Shown here in pieces: positions 18,161 through 27,054 of a stretch of DNA of 64,000 nt. This DNA comes from Saccharibacillus sp. JS10 (GTDB lineage Bacteria > Bacillota > Bacilli > Paenibacillales > Paenibacillaceae), in NCBI RefSeq assembly GCF_024436065.1, contig NZ_JANFNS010000001.1, positions 62,001 through 126,000 of the forward strand, read 5' to 3'. A program made the translations under genes and the position numbers. The stretch's first letter is position 1. Each line of letters opens with the position of its first letter. The notes beneath the pieces were generated by a model. The model was not told where the DNA came from and searched no databases. It saw nothing but the letters and a program-made list of their open reading frames with translations.

Positions 18161-19191
18161 TGGGATCAATGATTCATCAAGCCGAACGGCGTAAACGCAG
18201 CCAAGGGATTTTTGTAGTCGGTATTTTTATCATTTTAATTATTGTAGCTTTTATTATCAGTATGAATACAGGATTTATTCGACTGTCGCCGATTGAAGTG
18301 TTTTCCACTTTGTTTGGAGGCGGGACGGCGCAACAAGAATTGATTTTGTTCGAATTCCGTTTGCCTCGTATCGTCATTTCGATTCTGATCGGGGCAGGCC
18401 TTGCCGTATCCGGCTGCGTTCTTCAAGGACTATCCCGTAATGCTTTAGCGGATCCGGGTATTCTGGGCATCAATGCTGGAGCAGGTCTGATGGTTATGCT
18501 GTATGTATCTTTTTACTCGTCGAGTGTAAGCGGTTCGGTCTTTTTGCTTCCGATGCTTGCTCTGATTGGAGCGGCGGCAGCGGCTGTGCTGATCTATGTC
18601 TTGTCGTATAAAAAAGGCGAAGGTCTGATTCCTACGCGAATGTTGCTGGTGGGAATCGGGGTCGCTGCCGGAATCAGTGCTGCGATGATCGTGCTCACGC
18701 TTCGTCTGCGCCCAGAAGAATACCAGTTTGTCGCGTCATGGTTAGCAGGTCGAATTTGGGGAACGAGTTGGAAGTTTGTGCTCGCTTTATTGCCGTGGTT
18801 GGTGCTGTTCTTGCCTTTTGTTTTTTACAAAGCCAAAGTAATGAACGTGCTCAATATGGGCGATCAGACTGCTACAGGGCTAGGTACCTCAATCGAGCGC
18901 GAGCGATTGTTACTGCTTGCGGCAGCGGTTGGTTTAGCAGGATCTTGCGTCGCAGTCAGCGGAGGAATCGGCTTCGTAGGTTTGATTGGACCGCATTTGG
19001 CTCGTCGATTGGTAGGGCCTAAGCATCAAATATTGCTGCCTGTCTCCGCACTTGCCGGAGCGTTACTCGTTTTGGTTGCGGATACGATCGGGCGATGGAT
19101 TTTGCAGCCGACCGATATTCCGACAGGTGTCGTGGTAGCCGTAATCGGAGCACCTTATTTCTTGTATTTGCTTAGCAAAAGCAAAATGTAA
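18160..19191 (+). CDS. FecCD-family iron-siderophore permease (partner)
   Basis: The 343-residue partner permease has the same layout (FRLPRIVISILIGAGLAVSGCVLQGLSRNALADPGILGINAGAG, then GDQTATGLG and GFVGLIGPHLARRLVG). With the upstream gene it should form a heterodimeric channel. ATG 18160 overlaps the upstream stop (TAATG) and has GAAAGGAGGAG 7 nt ahead. It is the last gene of the iron operon, followed by a strong terminator. The probable binding protein lies at 42405-43367 behind another Fur box; the ATPase is outside the window. Confidence 0.9.
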   Translation: MGSMIHQAERRKRSQGIFVVGIFIILIIVAFIISMNTGFIRLSPIEVFSTLFGGGTAQQELILFEFRLPRIVISILIGAGLAVSGCVLQGLSRNALADPGILGINAGAGLMVMLYVSFYSSSVSGSVFLLPMLALIGAAAAAVLIYVLSYKKGEGLIPTRMLLVGIGVAAGISAAMIVLTLRLRPEEYQFVASWLAGRIWGTSWKFVLALLPWLVLFLPFVFYKAKVMNVLNMGDQTATGLGTSIERERLLLLAAAVGLAGSCVAVSGGIGFVGLIGPHLARRLVGPKHQILLPVSALAGALLVLVADTIGRWILQPTDIPTGVVVAVIGAPYFLYLLSKSKM

Positions 19192-19210
19192 ATGGATTTG
19201 TAGATAGGGA

Positions 19211-19243
19211 AGCCGCTCTTGAACGTCAAGAGCGGCTTTTTCT
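19211..19243 (+). terminator. Rho-independent terminator
   Basis: AGCCGCTCTT, a GAACGTC loop, AAGAGCGGCT and T5. It ends the FecCD operon. Confidence 0.9.
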
Positions 19244-19365
19244 TATGCAAAATCATGAAGCATAGATTTGATAATATTCGCCGAATCGCCTATGATGGAA
19301 GCGTTATCTAAAATTCGAAACCGATTTAGAACCTAATCGATGCAGTTGGAAAAGGAGAATTGGAG

Positions 19366-20253
19366 ATGAAGTATAGAAGACTTGGCAAAACAGATCTGAA
19401 TGTCTCGGTAGTGGGGGTAGGAACTTGGCAATTCGGCGGGGATTGGGGCAAAGATTATACCCAGCAAGATGCAGATGCTATTTTGAGCCGCGCTCAAGAG
19501 CTGGGCATCAACTTGATCGATACCGCAGAATGTTACGGCCCTCACCATATGTCGGAGAATTTTATTGGCGATTACTTATCGCGTCATCGGCGTGAAGATT
19601 GGGTCTTGGCGACAAAGTTTGGTCATCATTGGCATGATCATTGGGAAAATGCGTGGAGCGTTGATCAGATTCGGACGCAATTGGAAGAATCGCTTCGTGC
19701 GTTACGCACGGATTATGTCGATCTGTATCAATTCCATTCCGGTTCGGACGAAGCTTTCAATAACGATGAACTATGGACCATGCTCGACAAACAAGTGCAA
19801 GCCGGTAAGATTCGGAATCTGGGTATTTCGATCGGAAGTAACGATAATCTGTATCAGACCGATCGAGCGACGGAAGTGAATGCGAAAGCGATCCAAGTCG
19901 TATATAACCGAATCGATCAAGTACCGGAAGAGCGGGTGTTCCCTTCTTGTGAGCGTCAAGACCTCGGCGTACTGGCGCGTGTTCCGCTTGCTAGTGGATT
20001 TTTGAGTGGGAAGTATAAGCCGGGTGCTGTATTCGAAGATAATGTACGCAAAGGTCGCGACCGCGAAGATGTAGACGCCAAGCTCAAGCAAGTTCAAGAA
20101 ATCGCCGCAAACGAAGTACCGGAAGGCGTCGGCATGGCAGAATGGGCTTTGGCATGGTGTTTGAAAAATCCAGTGGTCAGCTGTGTGATTCCGGGATGCA
20201 AAACGGTAGAGCAGGTAGAATCTAACGCCCGCGCCGCAGAGATCGAATTGTAA
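19366..20253 (+). CDS. Aldo/keto reductase
   Basis: The 295-residue NADPH-dependent oxidoreductase of the AKR (beta/alpha)8 family shows the catalytic tetrad context: Asp and Tyr in LIDTAECYG, Lys in VLATKFG and His in DLYQFHSG. The C-terminal NADP-binding part is CVIPGCKTVEQVESNA. ATG 19366 is chosen because AAAGGAG lies about 8 nt ahead; TTG 19360 would leave only 2 nt. The gene is flanked by terminators and seems monocistronic. The physiological carbonyl substrate is unknown. Confidence 0.87.
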   Translation: MKYRRLGKTDLNVSVVGVGTWQFGGDWGKDYTQQDADAILSRAQELGINLIDTAECYGPHHMSENFIGDYLSRHRREDWVLATKFGHHWHDHWENAWSVDQIRTQLEESLRALRTDYVDLYQFHSGSDEAFNNDELWTMLDKQVQAGKIRNLGISIGSNDNLYQTDRATEVNAKAIQVVYNRIDQVPEERVFPSCERQDLGVLARVPLASGFLSGKYKPGAVFEDNVRKGRDREDVDAKLKQVQEIAANEVPEGVGMAEWALAWCLKNPVVSCVIPGCKTVEQVESNARAAEIEL

Positions 20254-20291
20254 GTTTACTTTTTCGCTGTGCTGGTGTAAAGTGTTATCAG

Positions 20292-20333
20292 AACGGTTTT
20301 CGCGTTGAAGTCAAACGCGAGGGCCGTTTTTTT
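20292..20333 (+). terminator. Rho-independent terminator
   Basis: AACGG and CGCGTT arms with matching AACGCG and CCGTT arms, followed by T7. Confidence 0.82.
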
Positions 20334-20416
20334 ATGCTTAACTTTGAATCAAGCGACATAATACGCTACATTTATAAAGTGAAGTAGATGAAGCCGACAG
20401 AAAAGAGGTTTTGCGT

Positions 20417-21040
20417 ATGTATAACTTAGACCCGCTTGAGCTAGATGCTAAGCTTGTATACAAACTGATGACAGGTACGATTGTACCTCGTCCGATCGCT
20501 TGGGTGACTTCTTGGTCAAACGAACACAATGTGGTGAATGCGGCACCATTCAGTTATTTTAATATGGTCAGTTCCGATCCTCCGCTTATTGCAATCTCTG
20601 TCGCTCGTCGCCCCGATGGGCAGATGAAAGATACGTCTCGGAATGTAACGGATCATCAAGAGCTGGTCGTGCACATTTGCGATGAAACTCTAGTTGAAGA
20701 AATGAACCGGACGGCTGCGATGTTATCGCCTGAAGAAAGCGAAATTGATCTAACGAAACTGACTTTGGTCGATAGCGATGTCGTAAAAGTACCGGCGATC
20801 GCAGAAGCGAAAGTCCGGTTTGAATGCCGTTTGGAAAGCCATTTGCCGATTAAATCAGACGATGGCAAGATTACGCATGATTTATTGATCGCTCGCATTT
20901 TGCGCTTCCAACTTGCGGAGTCTATTTATGATGCGGATCATGGCTATATTTTGACCGAGCAACTGCGTCCGGTCGCTCGATTAGCAGGGAACGAATACGC
21001 TGAACTGGGTCGTTTGTTCTCGATTACACGCCCGGTTTAA
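20417..21040 (+). CDS. Flavin reductase-like FMN-binding protein
   Basis: The 207-residue protein fits the DIM6/NTAB flavin reductase family: LMTGTIVPRPIAWVTSW near the N-terminus, NAAPFSYFNMVSSDPPLIAISV, and a conserved KDTSRNV segment that binds the FMN phosphate. Members reduce or bind flavin, often for a partner oxygenase. ATG 20417 follows AAAGAGG by 8 nt; the TTG six bases earlier is too near the binding site. No partner enzyme is adjacent; the gene ends at a terminator shared with cls. Confidence 0.82.
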   Translation: MYNLDPLELDAKLVYKLMTGTIVPRPIAWVTSWSNEHNVVNAAPFSYFNMVSSDPPLIAISVARRPDGQMKDTSRNVTDHQELVVHICDETLVEEMNRTAAMLSPEESEIDLTKLTLVDSDVVKVPAIAEAKVRFECRLESHLPIKSDDGKITHDLLIARILRFQLAESIYDADHGYILTEQLRPVARLAGNEYAELGRLFSITRPV

Positions 21041-21088
21041 CTGAGCGGTAATTAACAAATTTATACCCGACAGAAAAAGCTTGAATAC

Positions 21089-21136
21089 AAAAAATCCGCT
21101 GCGAACGTCAATAAGACGCGTCGTAACGGATTTTTT
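21089..21136. terminator. Bidirectional rho-independent terminator
   Basis: AAAAATCCG with inner GACG arms and CGGATTTTTT, between the flavoprotein gene and the convergent cls. Confidence 0.82.
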
Positions 21137-21154
21137 AAGTTTCCATTATTGGAT

Positions 21155-22603
21155 TTATAAAATAGGTGAGAGCAATCTTGTGAACGACTCCAGAGCTTTA
21201 CGCAGCAGTGGACGTTGTTTGTATTGCTCTAGCGTCAGTACTTCGCTTTCTTCCATATCTTTGCGGAATAACGATTCAAGCTCACCCGCTTTTTGTGAAT
21301 CGTACAAAATCGCATTCACTTCAAAGTTCAGTTTGTAGCTACGAATATCCATGTTGGCTGTACCGACCGAAGCAAGGCGTCCGTCAACTACCATCGTTTT
21401 GGCATGGATAAAGCCTTTTTTATACAGATAACAATTGACGCCAAGATCCAGCAGTTCGCCCAAATACGAATACGATGCCCAATACACCATTTTGTGATCG
21501 GGAACTTTTGGGATCATCAGATGAACTTCTACGCCGGACAAAATCGCCATTTTGAGCGCGGTCATCATACTATCATCCGGAATAAAATAAGGCGTTTGGA
21601 TCATGATACATTCGCGCGCTTGATCCATCATTTTGATATAAGCCAATTTGATCGTTTCGCGGCTTTGATCGGGACCGCTTGAAATGATTTGAGCGCCGAC
21701 TTTACCCGGGAACGGATGGGACACGCTCAAAAACAAATTTTCGGGAATCGGCTGCTTGATCGAAAGACTCCAATCGTGCAGGAAAATCGCGTGCATCTGA
21801 ATCAGCGCCGTACCTTCGATTCGTAGATGCGTATCGCGCCAGTAGCCGAACTTTTCGACTTTGCCTAAGTATTCGTCACCTACATTGAATCCACCGATAT
21901 ATCCGCAAGAACCGTCGATAATAACCAGCTTGCGGTGATTCCGATAATTCATTTTGAAATTGATAAACGGAATCCGGGACGGGAAGAAAGGAGCGGCTAC
22001 GCCGCCGGCGTCGCGGAACTTTTGCAAAAAGCGCCGACCGACTTTTTTACTGCCCCAAGCGTCGTACAAGACCCGTACTTCCAGCCCTTGCTTGGCTTTC
22101 TCGGTTAGCGCGTCGATCAGACGTCGACCCAGGTCGTCATTTTGCCAAATATAATACTGCACATGAATATATCGTTCGGCGCGAGCAATATCCGCAAGAA
22201 GGGCATCAAATTTTTCTTTTCCGTCCGAATAGATAATGACGTCATTGTCTTGCGTATAGAGTGAGAAATCGCCGACCATATTCATATGAAGCAACTCGCG
22301 GTAACGAGCGGTGCGTGGATCATTAAACTCGAGTTTGTCTTCTAACAATTGCTGACGTTGCACAGAAATACCGGGTAGCAAAATCTTTTCTTGTTCTCTG
22401 AATTGATACCGTTTGATTTTGCTCAAGTTTTGTCCCAAGAATAGATAGAGTACGAAACCGATAATCGGCAAGAAGAAAAGAACCATGATCCAAGCCCAAG
22501 TGACTCCAATATCACGGCGTTCCAAAAAAACGACAGTTAAAGCAAGAATTACGTTTAAAACGAGCAAAAACCACGGAGCTTGAAGGAACCAGTATAATTC
22601 CAA
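21155..22603 (-). CDS. cls: Cardiolipin synthase
   Basis: This 482-residue membrane phospholipase-D-superfamily enzyme condenses two phosphatidylglycerols to cardiolipin. It has an N-terminal pair of transmembrane helices (PLDNF type, with LFFLPIIGFVLYLFLG) and two HKD motifs: HRKLVIIDGSCGYIGGFN near residue 224 and HAKTMVVDGRLASVGTANMD near residue 401. TTG 22603 is preferred because GGAGG lies 8 nt ahead; the GTG at 22618 overlaps that binding site. It is transcribed alone. Together with pssA and psd it makes this a lipid-rich window. Confidence 0.93.
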   Translation of the reverse strand: MELYWFLQAPWFLLVLNVILALTVVFLERRDIGVTWAWIMVLFFLPIIGFVLYLFLGQNLSKIKRYQFREQEKILLPGISVQRQQLLEDKLEFNDPRTARYRELLHMNMVGDFSLYTQDNDVIIYSDGKEKFDALLADIARAERYIHVQYYIWQNDDLGRRLIDALTEKAKQGLEVRVLYDAWGSKKVGRRFLQKFRDAGGVAAPFFPSRIPFINFKMNYRNHRKLVIIDGSCGYIGGFNVGDEYLGKVEKFGYWRDTHLRIEGTALIQMHAIFLHDWSLSIKQPIPENLFLSVSHPFPGKVGAQIISSGPDQSRETIKLAYIKMMDQARECIMIQTPYFIPDDSMMTALKMAILSGVEVHLMIPKVPDHKMVYWASYSYLGELLDLGVNCYLYKKGFIHAKTMVVDGRLASVGTANMDIRSYKLNFEVNAILYDSQKAGELESLFRKDMEESEVLTLEQYKQRPLLRKALESFTRLLSPIL

Positions 22604-22826
22604 TGTTGCGACCTCCACTTTCTCAAGTAAACTTTAAGATAATCATACGCCGATTCCGCATAATAGTGTACCTGATTGTGATAAATAAGTGAACAGAATA
22701 GACAAAATCACCGCTTTAAAAGTCGAAAAGACGTCATAAGGTAGCCCGAAAGAGCCATCCTTTCCTTTTCGATATTAGTTAAAATGAAACAGAAGGCTCG
22801 CGGATTGCGGGTAAGGAAGGTTGGAA

Positions 22827-23741
22827 ATGATGAGCGATAAGCAAATCAAATGGTTGATCTTGTTTTTGCCAACTATCGTCGTAGGGATTTGGGAATACGT
22901 GCGGCATCAATTTTTGATGCCTGTCCTATCGATGAACGCAGGCAATGTTTTGACGCCCGTACTCGTATTCGTGGTCAGTATCACGCTGCTTCGCCGTTTG
23001 TTTGCAAGATTGGAACGGATTCAGCGCGAGTTGGAGCAAGCCCGTGCGGTCAAAGCGAATTTGGAAGCCAGAGAAGAGTTAGCACGCGAGCTGCACGATG
23101 GAATGGCTCAATCGTTGTTTCTATTATCCGTCAAGATAGACCGAATGGAAAAAGGGGCTCAAGATTCTGGGCTTGGAAATGAACTGGGTGCGATAAGAAA
23201 AACGGTGCATGAAGTAAATCGATATGTACGCCAAGCTTTATCGAATTTGCGTGAACCGAAGCCCAATTCTGTTTTCCCAAATCCAGGCTTTTCGCAAGAG
23301 ACTTCTCAAGCGCCAGAAATTGCGACTTCAGATGAGGTAGAACTGCCTGCAGTTGCTGAAGAATCGATGGCAGCTAGAGTTGAAAGACTCGCGGAAGAAG
23401 CGATGATTAAAGTGAAGGTGCATTGGACATTGCCAGACGAGCAATTAGGTAGTCGTGAAAAGGTAGAATTGCTCGCTTGTGTGCGCGAAGCCGTTATTAA
23501 TGTTCGCAAACACGCGTCGGCAGACTCTGCTGAGGTGATCGGTCAATCGATGGCAAACGGATGGTCGGTCGAGATTGTCGATAACGGCAAAGGTTTTGAT
23601 GATGATCCACTCAGCGTACCGGGTCGTTATGGATTAAGAATCATCGCGGATCGCGCTCAAGAAATGGGCTGGGACTTTATATGGGATTCCAAACAAGGAC
23701 GCACATCCGTGAAGTTGCTACGGAAGGAGGAACGATCATGA
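22827..23741 (+). CDS. NarL-type sensor histidine kinase (HisKA_3)
   Basis: The 304-residue kinase has one or two N-terminal transmembrane helices, a coiled coil (RIQRELEQARAVKANLEARE) and the HisKA_3 phosphoacceptor motif ELARELHDGMAQSLF near residue 95. A HATPase domain follows (VREAVINVRKHA, then DNGKGFDDD and GRYGLRIIADRA). It has almost no extracellular part, so it may sense the membrane or an internal cue. ATG 22827 has AAGGAAGG 6 nt ahead; TTG 22821 is adjacent to it and unlikely. It overlaps the response regulator by 4 nt. Confidence 0.9.
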   Translation: MMSDKQIKWLILFLPTIVVGIWEYVRHQFLMPVLSMNAGNVLTPVLVFVVSITLLRRLFARLERIQRELEQARAVKANLEAREELARELHDGMAQSLFLLSVKIDRMEKGAQDSGLGNELGAIRKTVHEVNRYVRQALSNLREPKPNSVFPNPGFSQETSQAPEIATSDEVELPAVAEESMAARVERLAEEAMIKVKVHWTLPDEQLGSREKVELLACVREAVINVRKHASADSAEVIGQSMANGWSVEIVDNGKGFDDDPLSVPGRYGLRIIADRAQEMGWDFIWDSKQGRTSVKLLRKEERS

Positions 23742-24397
23742 ACCGCTGCCGCGTACTCGTTGTCGACGATCACAAACATGCGCAAGAAGCCATCTGCGAT
23801 ATTTTATCGACCGATCCTCTTTTCGAAGTGGTTGGCGTTGTATCGAGCGGAAGTGAAGCGATTGCGTTTACGGAACAATGGATGCCGGACTTGATTTTGA
23901 TGGATATTCGGATGAGCGGCATGAGCGGGCTAGAAGCAACAGGACGTATCAAAGTCGCGTATCCGTATGTGAAAATCATCATGATCACGGTATCGGACGA
24001 TATTGCTTATCTGCTCGAAGCGTTGAAGCAAGGCGCTCAAGGTTATTTGCTCAAAAATTTGGCGCCGTCTACGTGGATCGAATACCTCAAATCCGTAGTC
24101 AGTGAAGAAGCGCCGCTTAGCCGGGAATTGGCTTTTCAAATCCTCAAAGAATTTTCCGCGCCGGCTAGCGAACCGGAGAACGATACGCTTACGATCAGAG
24201 AACGGGAAATTTTGCGTCAAGTCGCTTCGGGGCTGACGAACCGGGAAGCCGGAGAAGTATTAGGAATTTCGGAACACACGGTCAAAAATCATTTGAAAAA
24301 CATTTTACAAAAACTCCAGCTGCAAAACCGGGTACAACTGACTCGGTACGCGATGGAAAAAGGCTGGGTAGGCAAAGACGGCTTCAAAGGCGAGTAA
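23738..24397 (+). CDS. NarL/LuxR-family response regulator
   Basis: The 219-residue regulator has a receiver domain (DD at 10-11, phosphoacceptor Asp56 in LILMDIRMSGMSG, Lys in YLLKNL) and a LuxR-type helix-turn-helix (LTIREREILRQVASGLTNREAGEVLGISEHTVKNHL). ATG 23738 overlaps the kinase stop (ATGA) and has AAGGAGG ahead. The copper gene ycnJ begins 19 nt after its stop with no terminator between, so the two-component pair is probably cotranscribed with, and may control, copper uptake. Confidence 0.92.
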   Translation: MNRCRVLVVDDHKHAQEAICDILSTDPLFEVVGVVSSGSEAIAFTEQWMPDLILMDIRMSGMSGLEATGRIKVAYPYVKIIMITVSDDIAYLLEALKQGAQGYLLKNLAPSTWIEYLKSVVSEEAPLSRELAFQILKEFSAPASEPENDTLTIREREILRQVASGLTNREAGEVLGISEHTVKNHLKNILQKLQLQNRVQLTRYAMEKGWVGKDGFKGE

Positions 24398-24416
24398 GTT
24401 GCCGGAAAGGATAGCA

Positions 24417-26102
24417 ATGAACAGAAAGATTGGAGTATGGAAAAGATTTGTACTGCTGCCGATCTTGGCTGCGGTAATACTGGCAACAGGGCTGATGCCA
24501 AGCTTGGCTTCGGCTCACGCTACGCTGGTCTCGTCAACTCCGGCAGATCAGACTTCGATGGCGAAGATGCCGGAAACTATTCAACTGACTTTCAACGAAA
24601 CGATACAAGGTGAATTTCTGTCGATAGAAATCACGAATACAGCCGGGAAAAAAATGCCGGTCGGACAAGCGACGGTTCAGCAAAACGATGAGCGCATCGT
24701 GACCTCGGCAGTTGAAGGCGATTTTCCTGACGGTATTTATACGCTGAATTGGCGCGTCGTATCCGCGGATGGTCATCCGATCCGGGGGACGATTCGGTTC
24801 GGTATCGGCTCAGACGGCGTACTAACCGATGCCGGAGTAGCCGGGGGAGCTGCCGATTATACACCAGGCGCAGATACGGTCGCGCATCGCGCAGCCCTAT
24901 ATACCTTATTCTCAGCGGTAGCGGGCGTGATCTTATTCCTCGGCTTTCTGCTCCCGGCAGAATTGCGGAGTACCCAAAGTATAACGCGTCCGATGCGGAT
25001 TTTATTTTGGACATCCATGACCTTGCTGTTGCTCGTTATTTTGATTGGCTTGCCGCTGCAAGCGAAGTTGTTCGCGGATGTGCCGTGGAGCGAAGCTTTC
25101 GGCAAAGAAATTTTAGGTCAGACGCTGGAAGGCACATCGTCCGGTCGAATGTTCTTATTGCAAGTGTTAGTTTGGCTGATGATCGCGGGCGCTGTAGTCG
25201 TCAACGACGTTATGGGCTGGGGCAAACGCGGCGGGCACTGGACGATTGTCATTGTCGGATTTGTGCTGTTGCTTGTGACCAAAGCGTTGACAGGGCATGC
25301 AGCAGGAACCGAGCATGTATTCAGTCAAGTGTTAGCCGACACCTTGCATATGTTAGGGGCGACGGTATGGATCGGCGGAATACTGGCGTTACTGTTCTAC
25401 CTGATCTTTGCGAAAAAAGAAGGAATAGGCGGCATATGGAAAAAAACAGTCCAGCGCTTTGCCCCGTGGGCATTTGGTTCCGTCATTGCGCTGATCTTTA
25501 GCGGCGTGGTGATGAGTGTGACGCATATTCCGACTTGGTCTGATCTATTCACCAGCCGTTATGGTCAACTCATCGTCGCCAAATCGGTGCTGCTACTTAT
25601 TATGGCGACGCTCGGATTTATTCATTTCCGTAACGCCCGCCGCAAACAGGAAGCACAGAAAATAGGGGCTTTAATTACCGAATTTGCAGCCGGTATTATT
25701 GTATTGGTGCTGGCAGGTCTGCTGACGAATGTACCGACGCCGCCACCTGCGGCAGCCGCGCCAACAGCTTTCTCAGATGTGCAACCTGCTGAAGACGCAG
25801 AGAATGTCAAGATTTCTCTTGATGTGCGTCCGCTCAAAGTTGGCAATTCGACCTTTACTGTACGCTTTACCGATGCAGAAGGGGCGGCGCGAAGCGATTG
25901 GCAGCAAGTTACGCTGCGAATCGCACCTCAAGCTTCGCCAACCGAAGAGACCGAAGTTCGCGCGGACAAACAAACCGACGGGAGCTACCAAGTGTCAGGT
26001 CTGTATTTCGGTAACGCCGGAACCTGGAATGTAGAAGTTCACGGATTGTCGGATCGTTTTGAACAAGCAGATCGAACATTCACAATGGAAGTTAACGAAT
26101 AA
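24417..26102 (+). CDS. ycnJ: Copper uptake protein, CopC-CopD fusion
   Basis: The 561-residue YcnJ-type protein has a signal peptide cleaved after SLASA, which leaves mature His1 (HATLVSSTPAD) as in the copper site of CopC. The CopC domain spans about residues 34-130 and includes the ADGHPIRG loop. About eight CopD helices follow (LTGHAAGTEHVFSQ, DTLHMLGATVWIGGILALLFYL), then an extracellular C-terminal beta domain (VKISLDVRPLKVGNSTF) as in YtkA/FixH-like modules. GGAAAGG precedes ATG 24417. In B. subtilis, ycnJ and ycnI lie together and serve copper acquisition. The YcnK repressor is missing here and replaced by the two-component pair upstream. Confidence 0.9.
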   Translation: MNRKIGVWKRFVLLPILAAVILATGLMPSLASAHATLVSSTPADQTSMAKMPETIQLTFNETIQGEFLSIEITNTAGKKMPVGQATVQQNDERIVTSAVEGDFPDGIYTLNWRVVSADGHPIRGTIRFGIGSDGVLTDAGVAGGAADYTPGADTVAHRAALYTLFSAVAGVILFLGFLLPAELRSTQSITRPMRILFWTSMTLLLLVILIGLPLQAKLFADVPWSEAFGKEILGQTLEGTSSGRMFLLQVLVWLMIAGAVVVNDVMGWGKRGGHWTIVIVGFVLLLVTKALTGHAAGTEHVFSQVLADTLHMLGATVWIGGILALLFYLIFAKKEGIGGIWKKTVQRFAPWAFGSVIALIFSGVVMSVTHIPTWSDLFTSRYGQLIVAKSVLLLIMATLGFIHFRNARRKQEAQKIGALITEFAAGIIVLVLAGLLTNVPTPPPAAAAPTAFSDVQPAEDAENVKISLDVRPLKVGNSTFTVRFTDAEGAARSDWQQVTLRIAPQASPTEETEVRADKQTDGSYQVSGLYFGNAGTWNVEVHGLSDRFEQADRTFTMEVNE

Positions 26103-26149
26103 TCCAAAGATTAATTTTAAAAAACATATAAAAGGCGGAATTTATCCCT

Positions 26150-26953
26150 ATGAAAATCAAATCGATGAACCACACATTCAAAAAAATCATGACGCTTGCA
26201 GCTCCGGCAACCGCAGCTTTCTTGTTATTTGCTACCGTAGCCAGTGCTCACGTGACGGTGCTTCCTAAAGAATCGGCTACAGGAGCTTGGGAAACATATA
26301 CGATGAAAGTTCCCGTCGAAAAAGATGTGAATACAAACAAAGTCGTACTGAAAATGCCGGAAGGCGTAGAATTCCAACAATACGAACCGATTCCAGGCTG
26401 GACAACGACCGTTGACGAATCCGCAGGAACCGTGACTTGGGAAGCCGAAGGAGATGGAATTGGCGCAGGGCAATTCCAACGATTCACTTTTGTCGCTAAA
26501 AACCCGGCAGCAGAAGGCGAAGTCGCATGGGATGCGTTCCAATACTACACAGACGGCAGCATCGTAGAATGGACAGGCGACGAGAACGCCGCGACGCCGC
26601 ACTCCATGACCATGATCGGCGCAGCCGCAGGTGAAACTACTGCGAATGCTCACGGACAAGCCGTAGGTACAGACAACGCAGCAGATGAAGCTACAACCGA
26701 TGAGTCCGCAGTCAGCGACCCAGCCGAAGCGACGACCGATGAAGCGTCAACAGATACGGCTACCGATCCAGCAACAGCTGAAGAAACGAATGATGCTTCC
26801 GCAGTCAGCGACCCAACCGCTGTACCCGCAGACGCACCTTCCGATGCACCAGCTGCTTCAACGAGCAATGTATTGCTCTACATCACCCTAGCGCTATCGA
26901 TCGTAGCCATCGCTTTGTCAGGCGCAGCCCTAGCAACCCGCAAACGCAAATAA
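26150..26953 (+). CDS. ycnI: YcnI-like copper-binding protein (DUF1775)
   Basis: The 267-residue surface protein has a signal peptide ending TVASA, giving a mature N-terminus HVTVLPKES whose His brace is the known copper ligand of YcnI proteins. The DUF1775 domain (KVVLKMPEGVEF, then PGWTT, VTWEAEGDGIGAGQFQRF) covers about residues 34-165. An Ala/Thr/Asp-rich linker with imperfect repeats (AVSDPAEATTDE, AVSDPTAVPADA) follows, then a C-terminal transmembrane helix and a basic tail (RKRK). It follows ycnJ by 47 nt without a terminator. AAAGGCGG is 11 nt before ATG 26150; ATG 26165 is an alternative start. Confidence 0.9.
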   Translation: MKIKSMNHTFKKIMTLAAPATAAFLLFATVASAHVTVLPKESATGAWETYTMKVPVEKDVNTNKVVLKMPEGVEFQQYEPIPGWTTTVDESAGTVTWEAEGDGIGAGQFQRFTFVAKNPAAEGEVAWDAFQYYTDGSIVEWTGDENAATPHSMTMIGAAAGETTANAHGQAVGTDNAADEATTDESAVSDPAEATTDEASTDTATDPATAEETNDASAVSDPTAVPADAPSDAPAASTSNVLLYITLALSIVAIALSGAALATRKRK

Positions 26954-26960
26954 TGGTATT

Positions 26961-27008
26961 AAAAAGACCTTCATCCCCTAACAAGAGGGGTGAAGGTCTT
27001 CTTTTCTT
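26961..27008. terminator. Bidirectional rho-independent terminator
   Basis: AAAAAGACCTTCA with inner CCCCT/AGGGG arms, TGAAGGTCTT and a T-rich tail, between ycnI and the convergent hydrolase. Confidence 0.88.
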
Positions 27009-27054
27009 AATTCCCAAAATCCCGCTTCCGCCCGCACAAGTAACTCAATAAGAT

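Noticed and set aside
26690-26860. Repeated GCAGTCAGCGACCCA words as a possible CRISPR or VNTR
   Set aside because: They are two copies of a codon pattern in the low-complexity linker of YcnI, with no regular spacer; no CRISPR array was seen in the window.
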